A stretch of DNA of 23,308 nucleotides from Flammula alnicola (Eukaryota > Basidiomycota > Agaricomycetes > Agaricales > Strophariaceae). The translations under genes and the position numbers were made by a program. Each line of letters starts with the position of its first letter. Position 1 is the stretch's first letter. A model generated the notes under the pieces. The model searched no databases. It was given only the letters and a program-made list of their open reading frames with translations, and was not told where the DNA came from. The stretch covers positions 1 through 23,308 of the forward strand of contig JADNRV010000591.1 of NCBI GenBank assembly GCA_015499995.1, read 5' to 3'. Positions 1 through 8,533 of this stretch are shown here, piece after piece.

Positions 1-15
1 TCGCAACAAATCTAG

Positions 16-944
16 TGTGCTGGAATACGGAGGAAAGAAATGGGTCAATTCAAGCCAGTTCAAGGAGTTCCTTGGTCCGACGGCGTCATCTCGAATTGTA
101 GATGGGGAGGCGTATTGCTATCAGCCCTCCTCAAATATGCAGGAGTGTCTACAGAAGGAAACCCTCAAGTTTGCTTCGAATCCCATGCTACTCTCTGTCA
201 GGACGACACATATTACGGCGCATCCATTCCCTTGGCCAAAGGCGTATCGGAAGATGGTTTTGTAATGCTTGCATACGAGGTGCGTCTTGGGATATTACAC
301 TTCTCAAGTGAAACCAGAGAATAACACCGACATTCCAGATGAACAATGAGCCCCTGAGTGCCGACCATGGAGGACCGCTACGCATCGTGGTTCCAGGATA
401 CTTGGGAGCGCGTTGGGTCAAATGGGTAGACACGATCATAATTTCCTCGGAAGAATCCCCAAATTTCTACAACAACGAGATTACAAGATCCTTCCACCCA
501 ATGTTAGTTTTTGAGTATTGAATGACGTTTTATCTCTCCTGACATTTGCACACCCAGGTTGAATCAAAGGAGGCAGCGAAACCCCTTTGGCATAAGTACC
601 CCTCAATGACGGCTTTGCTGCTTAACTCTGTTGTTGCACATGCTAGCCGCGCGTCCGACGGCACGCTATATGTGAAAGGATATGCTACTCCAGGATCCTC
701 GGGGAACGTGAGAGGAGTGGAGATCTCGGTAGATGACGGGACCACCTGGCACCCAGCGAAAATCACTTATCAAGAAGGCAATTGGAGCTGGACGCTATGG
801 GAGGCAGAAATAAAATGTGAAGCAGAAAGGGGGAAAGTACACAGTCGAGCAATAGATACAGAAGGGAACATACAGCCTAAAGAAGGGATATGGAACTTCC
901 GAGGTGTTGCGTACAACGGCTGGGGCGTCGCCAGTTGGATGTAG
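16..944 (+). CDS. Sulfite-oxidase-like molybdenum oxidoreductase, 5' partial, one frame break
   Basis: C-terminal part of a sulfite-oxidase-family enzyme (molybdopterin-dependent, sulfite to sulfate). Inferred exons are 16-279, 339-502 and 558-944; bases 1-15 end in a splice acceptor (ATCTAG), so the N-terminus lies outside the window. Exon 1 opens with CAGIRR, matching the family CAGNRR motif whose Cys binds molybdenum; the usual Asn is Ile here. It continues with [15 protein letters not shown] and [10 protein letters not shown]. Exon 2 has [20 protein letters not shown] and SSEESPNFY, then family-like DYKILPPN in another frame, so one base appears to be missing near 468-476. Exon 3 is the dimerisation domain ([28 protein letters not shown]), ending TAG at 942-944. 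The family call is secure from several motifs. Whether the break is real or a sequence error cannot be told from here. Confidence 0.88.
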
Positions 945-1057
945 TGCTTCGGCCCGTTTAGGAAATTGTGCCGGGTGGATGCGTAGTTGTATCACACAAC
1001 TACTTATATCTCTCTCAAACCCTTGTATTTGATAAAACACATCCTCATTTCGCCCTC

Positions 1058-1329
1058 ATGGTGCTCGGAAAACTCGTCCATTACACAGTTGATGCTGTGC
1101 TGCTATCCACAGTCGTAGCAGGAGTGCGGCGTTCAAGCGGTTTCTCGTCAGTGCTTTGCCTTGTCCATTTCCTTCCTAACACTTTCCGTATCACAGGCCT
1201 GATGCCTCGGCGATACCAGACCCAACCGTGCGGTCCGTCGCTGAAAAGTTTTTAGGAGTCGGCGAAACCGTTTTCGACATGATACAAGGAACGGTCGTGA
1301 ACAGCGCCTACTTCAAGAAGTCGAGTTGA
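1058..1329 (+). CDS. Small DUF1748-family protein (73 aa)
   Basis: Two exons, 1058-1146 and 1197-1329, with a 50-nt intron (GTCAGT..CACAG) that restores the frame as GFSPDASAIPDPTV. The product starts MVLGKLVHYTVDAVLLSTVV, an N-terminal hydrophobic stretch, and ends VGETVFDMIQGTVVNSAYFKK. This matches the small fungal DUF1748 family, whose yeast member (MIN8) is reported to be mitochondrial; I recall that from knowledge and the sequence alone does not show localisation. The length fits the family. The ATG lies 113 bp after the sulfite oxidase stop on the same strand, so the promoter is very short or overlaps the upstream 3' UTR. Family assignment is fairly firm; function is inferred. Confidence 0.82.
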
Positions 1330-2247
1330 TCTTCGCGTCATCATATCAGCTTTCAACCGGTCTCGAGACCTCAAACCAGGCGAGAGGGATGTACATGGCA
1401 TTGTGGGATTATATATGCAGGAAACACTTGTATTTATTCTGGCGCAGCTCAGGTTTCTATTTCACCGTTGATTGATGATTTTACCTGCAGCTTCACCTCC
1501 GCTTCCTTTACGTCTATTCCTCGGCTTTATTAGCGTCGTCTTTCAAACAATTTTATGCTATGGGCTGTGAAGAATCTCTTTCGGCACGCTTTAATGCACA
1601 ATGGAATGTTCGCTTGCACCGATAGAGCAGACGCCCATCTACGACTAAACTTTGATGTTGTCGCGCCATCCGTCCCAGCTACCAACTGTAGAATTTATCA
1701 CGATCTCTCATGGTGTAGTGACCAAGTGTCCAGCATTCCGACCTCTATTGTTCTTTGATATCAGAAACTATGGTACGCCCTCAGCGAAACATTACAAGTA
1801 GCGAAGCTACTCAACCTGGTCACATCGACTTCTCCCTCGTCCCACACCACATGTGCCAACGCTTCTGCGGTGGGATGAAGTTGCGGTCGTTTCTTGTTCC
1901 GAAGTAACTAACTCGAAGGTTGTCTGCTAGCGATTCATCTTTCAAGACTACACTACATTTCGATTTGGCAACATATGCATGGAACTAACCTTCATCTCAC
2001 AAATTTGTATCACCTATCATATATCAGGCTTCAGCTAAGCAACTTGTGTCGCGTTAATCACCAGGGCTATTTGGCCTAGCAAACGTCTCTGCCTCCGTAT
2101 TGTCAGGTCAGTATTACAGATGCATGCATGCCCGAGAGATGGAACCAGAAGAATGCCATCAACCCGGCCACTTTGAAGTTTATATATGAAACTTACCTTG
2201 TGTTCGAGTCCATAATGGACCTGTACATAAACATTTATTTGATGGAT
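1330..2247. other. Intergenic stretch, no gene recognised
   Basis: About 0.9 kb between the DUF1748 stop and the tRNA. It should hold the DUF1748 3' UTR. The longest open stretch (1555-1758) has no family resemblance, no splice context and ordinary composition. I see no repeat array or RNA gene here. Confidence 0.6.
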
Positions 2248-2321
2248 GGCCGGCTAGCTCAGCTGGTTAGAGCGTCGTGCTAATAACGCGAAGGTCCTGG
2301 GTTCGATCCCCATGTTGGCCA
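2248..2321 (+). tRNA. tRNA-Ile (anticodon AAT), intronless
   Basis: A full cloverleaf folds by eye. The acceptor stem GGCCGGC/GTTGGCC (2248-2254 with 2314-2320) has two G-U pairs, and A2321 is the discriminator. The D stem is GCTC/GAGC. The anticodon stem TCGTG/CGCGA encloses the loop CTAATAA, giving anticodon AAT at 2282-2284, read as IAU for isoleucine. The T arm contains TTCGATC. The internal A box (TAGCTCAGCTGG) and B box (GGTTCGATCCC) are present, and a T4 run at 2342-2345 can serve as the Pol III terminator. One oddity: the outermost T-stem pair (C2297/T2313) does not match. No intron and no encoded CCA. Confidence 0.95.
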
Positions 2322-2448
2322 TGGACTCTTATTCCCGCCGATTTTGCTCTGGCCGTCCAAACAACTGTTTTGCTTTACATAATCACGTTGTGAAGAATGA
2401 TTAATGAGGATAGGTATTAGGGTTAGAGTCGTCTATGTTGTTCAGATC

Positions 2449-2790
2449 TCACCGTTGCGCCCAGTCAAACTCGCCAAAGTGACTGGCATTGAATGCTCGC
2501 TCAGCAGCGGTGTCGCATTCAGGCCGCGGGAGGGGATTGGTATGTAATCCTCGCCGACGGAGCTGGGTTTCAGCAGGTGTGAGCGGTTCTTGAGCATCAA
2601 TGAGGAATCCAGCCGCTGGGAGTGGAATTGGAAGTGGCGGTAGGAGTAGGGACTTGGAAGGAAAGATGCCTCTGGAAGGGCCATCTGCGGGGTTGGACTT
2701 GCTAGGAACGTAGGACGTGTGGATAGCATCCGTGAGCCTCCGTAGCTCCAGCTTATCTTGGATACATTTGAATACTTCGTTGACTTGTGG
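2449..2790 (-). mobile_element. Retroelement remnant: C-terminal RNase H segment
   Basis: On the minus strand, 113 codons stay open from just after a TAA (2791-2793) to a TGA (2449-2451), with no usable ATG. The translation runs PQVNEVFKCIQDKLELRR, then IHTSYVPSKSNPADGPSRGI, then a proline-rich tail with PLTPAETQLRRRGL. The N-x-A-D-x-x-S-R signature (NPADGPSRG) is the C-terminal RNase H motif that carries the last catalytic Asp in reverse-transcribing elements. NPADGPSRG followed by a PPLPIP tail is what I recall from reverse transcriptase/RNase H proteins of Agaricomycete retroelements. No RT, integrase or LTR is recognisable nearby, so this is a 5'-truncated remnant. The frame probably slips at about 2790: the preceding bases read RKSAIN in the next frame, which would join naturally to PQVNEV. 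Confidence 0.72.
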
Positions 2791-3226
2791 TTAATAGCAC
2801 TCTTTCGGGGTTATGATCAAGGATTCTACAGACTTTTTCGGACGTTCCTGAAGGTATGTTACAAATAAATGTTGCGGCCGATCTTTCTTCTCGCTCACAT
2901 TATCTATGAAAAAATGTGCAGCGGCAGCCCGGGCTGTCAGTGCCTTCGGTGCTTGCATCGTGAATCCAGTAATTCCAACCGGAAAACCGGGACACATCGC
3001 CCCTATGTAAGGCTCATGCGAAATGCACTATGCGAGGCAGAGAGCACATGGTAGAAACATGCAACGATCCTCAGAGGCAGCTCGAAGTGGTCAACAAAAT
3101 AATTGAAATTGGAGATAAATAGAGTACAAGTACACTAATAAAATTTGAGTTGAGCATGATGTAAAATACAACGGGGTGTACGACAGAAACTAGTCTAAAT
3201 GGTGGGTTTAACAAATACAAATGCGT
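2791..3226. other. Degenerate interval upstream of the RNase H remnant
   Basis: No intact gene is supported. A 68-codon minus-strand open frame (2791-2997) starts MCPGFPVGITGFTMQAPKAL and matches nothing I recognise. In another minus-strand frame at about 2948-2959 the peptide IHDASTEG resembles the first catalytic-Asp motif (DAS) of RNase H domains. This suggests the interval is the decayed upstream part of the same retroelement, but a stop follows within about 20 codons. The right part (about 3050-3226) should hold the 3' UTR of the next minus-strand gene. Confidence 0.35.
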
Positions 3227-4408
3227 TTAGTGGCGGTATGCATCGAGACTCGTAGAAGTATTCAAACGAAGTGCAGCAGATGTTTTAGCAGTGTTTTGTA
3301 ATATACGTGTCCGTAAACCACTGAGAGAGTCTGAGGCTGGTGTTTTCGATGCACCAGATATACGAGAGAATGTCGAAGGGATGGAAGTGAGATCCGAGGA
3401 AATCTTTCTTCGTTTTGATTCTCGAAGGCGATAATCCTGCTGTGCCTTTTCCCACTGAGTCTTTGCTTCCTCGATAGCTTTTTCATCTTCCTCCAAAAGA
3501 CTTAAGGCAGTGGGCAAGGCATAGCGGCCTTTTAGGGTATCATCTGCTTGCTTTTTCTTGAGTTCAATCTTCTTTTCTTCACGGAACCTTTTCCGTGCTT
3601 TTGATGAAAGGGAATAAGGATCAGCATTGTAGTGCTCGGAGAAAGTCTGCAAAGACTCGATGCGCGGCTTTTGAACCTCTTCCATATGTTTCTTGGCATC
3701 GGTAGTCTTTTCCAAAGCCGCCAGAGGATCGACGGTAACCGACTCTTTGTCAGTATCTGATAATACAGGCATCAATATTGGGACGTTCATGCACAAGGAC
3801 AAGAGACCGACCATGCACAGCGAAACCTCCATTCTCTTCCGGGTTCCAATCTTCATCCTTTTGCCTTGCGCCAGAAGTTACGACATATCTCGTGTTCTAT
3901 GAAAGTCAGCGACAAGGTTCTACAGTGATACAAGACAACTACATACCTTTGGGTCGGTTTGGATCTCAAACCAGCCGTCACACAGATGGCATTTACACCG
4001 GAAGGAAAATATGGGTGTTGAGTAATATGCACCAATTTTCTTCTTCTCGGCGTTATATCGTACTCCCATGCCAATGTGGTTATTACAGGTGCCACTATAA
4101 CAACGCGTCAAAGTCTTGAGCAATCTATAGCATTACGACTCTTACCACCATATATTGAACGGCAATTCAAAACGAGTAATGAGAATCCCTTGATCAATCT
4201 TGCGAGCACGATCTCCCAAGGCATGTTTCCCTGTGGTTATGAGTAGAAAGCCAAGTCATAACTACAACTGGAAGTTCTTACCTCGAGCTTTGTTCAAGCT
4301 GCCTTGTGATGGATCATAGTCGGGAGGATAGTATCTGGTTTATGTTTATTCAGTAGAGTATTATCGACTGCGAATACGAATATAACCTTACTTGTTGAAG
4401 CCTTGCAT
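3227..4408 (-). CDS. CWC16/YJU2-family splicing factor, CCDC130 (Saf4) type, 305 aa
   Basis: Predicted spliceosome-associated protein of the YJU2/CCDC94/CCDC130 family, acting in the nucleus during pre-mRNA splicing. Exons are complement(3227-3756, 3812-3896, 3947-4094, 4146-4230, 4282-4334, 4392-4408); all five introns are 50-57 nt with GT..AG ends, and the phases close to 306 codons including the stop. The N-terminus MQGFNKYYPPDYDPSQGS is characteristic of the CCDC130/Saf4 branch. It is followed by KHALGDRARKID, FELPFNIWCGTCNNHIGMG and VRYNAEKKKIGAYYSTPI. Paired cysteines CGTC and CKCHLC form the expected zinc site. The C-terminal half is charged and probably coiled (DPLAALEKTTDAKKHMEEVQ). 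The first exon codes for only five and two-thirds codons, but the family N-terminus makes this start convincing. Length is close to the fission yeast homologue. Confidence 0.93.
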
Positions 4409-4833
4409 TGCTAGGCACGGTGTGGAAGCTACTTAGTGAGTGAAGGAGATTGAAGGTACTAGTAGTCGGAGTCAAAGAGCCAATGAATGACACACCAATG
4501 ACACACATGTACAGTCAGCTTAAAGTTATAGGCGTAGCGTTAATAAATATTAATTCAGAAATAAATAAATAAAATAAATATCTTTACCTGATTATTTCGT
4601 CTTGAGACTCGAGAGTGTCGCAGGACAAGCTCGAGGCAAGCTTCAATGAGCACTGGAGCAATTTAAGAGTACTTCAATTAGTTGTAGACAATAGAGTCTA
4701 GACAGTAAGTTGCAGGCTGCAGCTACATGATACATAAATAGGAAAACAGTGGCAAGACAGTAAGTAGTACGAGAAACTCCATATTGAGTAGTATAGTAGT
4801 GTAGCGTGTCCACTTGGTGTCCATGACTTCGAA
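4409..4833. promoter_or_regulatory. Intergenic: splicing-factor promoter and phosphatase 3' end
   Basis: 425 bp between the splicing-factor ATG and the stop of the next minus-strand gene. It must contain the 5' region of the former and the 3' UTR of the latter. An AT-rich AAAT-type run lies at about 4545-4580. No ORF or RNA gene seen. Confidence 0.5.
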
Positions 4834-7800
4834 TTAAACGTAGACAACATAGGTTCCAATTACAGGGCGATGGTCACTCCGACCTTCTAATCGACGCATT
4901 CCGCGGTCATCAAGGGTGTTGTAGCTGAGACACATAACATCGCCTTTAGTAGGTGCTGGAGTAGGTAGTTGTGGAACATCGTGTACAGTCCCTTGGTTAT
5001 GAGTTGGGGACAAAAATGCCGGAAGAAAGCGCCATATTGATTGACTAGCGGATTGTGGACGGTCTTCAGACATTGCGCTTTCAGGATTATCATAGCCTGT
5101 CGAGCGTCGAGGCGGATGCCATTCTGAAGGTAGAGGAGCAGTTGGAGGAGGAGAAAAGGCAGTATTGGCCCGACGCGGTCGAAGATCAAGGTGCTTTCCA
5201 GGGACACCTGGAGAGAGAATAAGCAAGGTCCAGGTGTTCGTCAGGCTCGTATGGCGAGATTTCTTACCATTAGGTTGTCGGTAATCCACCGATGAAGGCG
5301 TGATTCGTGATCGTGGAGCAGAAGGGAGAGCAATAGGATAAGTCGGCGTCTTATCTTCACCAGATGGCATTGTGGTGGTCGATAGGGAGTCGAAATCTCC
5401 TGGAGAACGAGATGACTGCGGTCGAAACGCATTGGCAAAAAATTGGCCCATTCGATATCGCGGACGTTGTAGTCCAGGATCCAGGCTGTGTGATTCTTCG
5501 ATGAGAGGATCTGGAGGAGGTGCAATAGTTGTTTTCCAAAGTATACGATCACACCTAGTTGGGTCAGAGTAATTGTCAAGAAAAATATACTTTTATGTAA
5601 CTTACCAACTGGGAACTCGTTTCTTGTTAGAAGAATCATAAATGCCCCTTTCTTCAGGCACAACTTCTCCTTCTATACCATTATTGTGACCTTTCGAATT
5701 GACAAGTATCATGGGAGGCGGTCGATTTTTTCTCCCATTTTCAGGCAAGGTGTTTGGCTTGCTGGGTACGAGTGGTGAAGGAGGAACGAGACGACCTGGA
5801 GTTGTTGGGGTTGCGGGAGAGACCAATGAGTCAAAGTGATGTTTCGCCTTGAGCAACTTGTTTGACGAAGTGATGAAAGAGGGCGACAACAGAGACAAGA
5901 ACTTGGCCTTGGCCTTGTTGGCCCCGGTCGTTGTCACAGACGCCTTACTGGCAGAGTTTATTCTTGTCGGCGTCGACGGCAATGAATAAAGATAAGGATC
6001 ATCAGGTTCCGTTGCACGAGAAATGACGGAAGTCATCGCAGACGATGTCACAGATGCCCCCTCTATATCTTCGTCGACCTCTTCAGCATCATCCATTTCG
6101 CGCTCTTCAACTTCTGTCAATTGAGGAAAATGATCTCCTACTCGGGCGTGCTTTGAACCTGATCGCTTTGAGCGTCTGATAGTACGCAATACATCATACT
6201 TGAATGTAGGTGGAAAATTGATTGGAGCTTCATGAAATCCAGTGAAAAATTTCCCTTCTTTCATGATACCATTGAGTTGATCAAATTCGAATGCTTGTGC
6301 GTAATCTAAAGTTCACGTTAGCGTGTAGTACGAATGAAACAGACAATTTAAACAAAACCTTGACGGGAAATAAGCCAGTCGGCATGTAATCGCGAAATGT
6401 TCAGTCGAAAGTTTAGATCCCCAAACAAGAATGCGAAATCGAATTTATCCGTCAAATCTGTCCAAGATTTATGTAACAAGAATCGTCTATATGACAAACT
6501 TTGAAACCAACCTTCAGCCGTCTTCCGGGAATCATCAGCGGCAAGGAAGTCGTCCACAGACAACTCTGACTAAGATTCTGAGAGTCAGTGAAACGGAAAT
6601 GCACGATGCATAGGCACAACTGCGTACTTTGATCTTGGTCAAGTTGGCTAGGCGGTGGTTGATCTTGCCTTCATGGGCTTTGGTAATGGATATTTGTGTT
6701 AGAGTAGAGATCCCAAGAAATTCTCTGATGTGCCATGTTGTACGTACCGGCGAGATGGGCATTCAGGAATAAAAAGGTGGTTCCATCGATATTCAAGCTA
6801 ATACCAAGACCACCTTTGTTACCAACTCGGCCACCAATGAGTCCAGCAGTAACTGCGGATTTAGACATGCCTGCAGGACAGTAAATACAGAATATGCATA
6901 TACACAGGGGACATACCTCGCACAAATGGTTTGAGATCTCGGTGAATGTAGATGGCCATGTAAATTCCCATTAAACGGTCTTTGATGAGCAACTGATAGG
7001 GACCCCTTCGAGAGTCTTTCGTGGACTTTTGCCTCATCAAGGGCCTTGGAAACCCAACGTCGGCCGTTGATGGCGAACTGGTACAACTGGAAGAGGCTCC
7101 ATTGTTGCTCAACCAATCTTCCACCATTGACGTCCAACCAGATGGGGGACCTTCGGGTTCTTCGTCTGGCTTGTGAGTTTTGCTGTCGTCATGCTTGTCC
7201 TTCGCCTTTGAACCTGGTTTGTCGTGATCTTTCTCAACCTCTTTTGACTTATCACGGTCCTTGTCCAGGATTTTGAAGCCAGCGGCCAAACCCATTGGAA
7301 TGCCTAGGACGGCGGAGTGAATAGTTAAGTCAAATTAGGTCTCCGTGCAACTAATTAAATATTCGCTTACCAGACGGAGTAGGACATTCCTGGCCAGCAC
7401 TTGGTTTCTTGTTCATATCAGTTTCGAGAACGCTAAAAGAAGTAACTCACACTACGACCAAATGGTAAGGGTGATTTCCATCATTGAGTAGGTAAGGGAA
7501 AGCACCAGGTGGTGCCATTGGACCGGTATATAGTGGAACCTTTCCCAGCAATTCTTCTAGGTCTCCCTGCAAAATAATTCTTTAGAAAGAATTTAAACTA
7601 TCAGAAAATAGCACATACTTTCGGAAGCGAGTCGTGCATATTCCACGTCAGTAATCGAATTTTCAAAAATTTCGGATCGATAGCAGGGGCCTTTCCTGAA
7701 GGTGGAGAAGGTATCATCGTATCAAGCTGAGTGGTGTCCCCAGGACGCGTCATTGTGGTGGAACTAGGAATTTGTGGGGAATGAGGAAACAACCCTTGCA

Positions 7801-7955
7801 AGCGATTTAATACAGTTGGCTGTTGGACTTGTGAATCGTCAGTGTTCTGCAGATACTGGAAGGTTAAATGCATGTTTACCTTGTTGCTTTTTCGCCAAAC
7901 CTGCTTGCGAGTCGACAGCCGGGCTAGTAAGAAGAAGGGGCATTGTACTGGTCAT
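4834..7955 (-). CDS. Inositol polyphosphate 5-phosphatase (IPPc domain), 835 aa
   Basis: Predicted Mg-dependent phosphatase removing the 5-phosphate from phosphoinositides or inositol phosphates. Twelve exons: complement(4834-5207, 5268-5554, 5606-6305, 6359-6457, 6512-6569, 6628-6677, 6748-6870, 6917-7303, 7371-7399, 7451-7566, 7619-7827, 7880-7955), closing in phase to 836 codons with the stop. All core IPPc motifs are present in order: TWNMHD (about 86-91), GQEC (about 136-139), NKGG (about 290-293), NAHLAAHEG (about 309-317), FGDLNFRL (about 361-368), WCDRIL (about 616-621) and SDHRPV (about 822-827). The catalytic domain is stretched by low-complexity inserts: a K/D-rich one after GLAAGFKI, about 200 Ser/Pro-rich residues between FPPTFKYD and VPSWCDRIL, and about 195 residues between WCDRIL and SDHRPV. 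No SAC, C2 or transmembrane segment is seen. The exon 1/2 junction is the least certain. Confidence 0.92.
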
Positions 7956-8533
7956 TTAAGGATAGTTGGGTGTAGGCAGATTCGTCGAATTCTCCTCCTG
8001 GACACGTTGGATAACCCAATATAGGGTTATTAGGGTTCTAACGATGCGGGAATCTTAGGGCAGCATGAGTTGGACATGAGCCTCTAGGTGTGTGCTTTGC
8101 GTACGGAGACACGAGCCCGTCCGAGAAACCGGCCTTCAGAGGGAACTGAAGGTTACGTAATCGTCAGATTCCTTTCCACTTGTTCTCAAGCTGCGTACTT
8201 AGTTGGCGGCATTTGCAAGTAAGGTCTATTCATTCGTGCGTTGCAAACAAGAAATCGATAGCGAGTAAAACAACAATAGGAATACACACACAGCAGCGAG
8301 CCGGGTCAGAGAGTAGTAGTAACAACAGCGATACGGAGATAGAGCACAAGGGTAGACTAACAAAAAAAATAATAGGAAAAGAGATTCTGATTCCAGAGAG
8401 GCAGCCGGTGAATAAGATATAAACCACAGATGGATGGGGAGATTAGGGTGCTCGGGACTATAAGAGAGTCAGGCGAAAACACAGAAAGGAATAATGAAAT
8501 GAGACGAAAAAATAAAATAAGCCAAATCCCAAA
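7956..8533. promoter_or_regulatory. Intergenic with tandem telomere-like boxes upstream of the phosphatase
   Basis: 578 bp holding the 5-phosphatase promoter and the SWI1-like gene's 3' UTR. At 8022-8037 two abutting boxes read TAGGGTTA and TTAGGGTT on the plus strand, i.e. AACCCTAATAACCCTA in the direction of the phosphatase gene. They lie about 67-82 bp before its ATG. Such boxes are bound by TBF1/Teb1-type Myb factors in other fungi; binding here is inference. The half nearer 8533 is A-rich and holds no gene. Confidence 0.5.

Noticed and set aside
1555..1758. 67-codon plus-strand open frame
   Set aside because: No family resemblance, splice context or conserved motif; likely chance.
2442..2729. 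95-codon minus-strand frame with an ATG
   Set aside because: It overlaps the RNase H remnant in another frame. The frame without an ATG carries the recognisable motif, so this one is taken as its shadow.
3227..3856. Reading the splicing factor as a 209-aa single-exon protein from an ATG at 3856
   Set aside because: Its first 32 codons are an out-of-frame reading of exon 5 followed by the intron 3757-3811. The spliced model recovers the whole CCDC130 N-terminus and zinc motif in phase.
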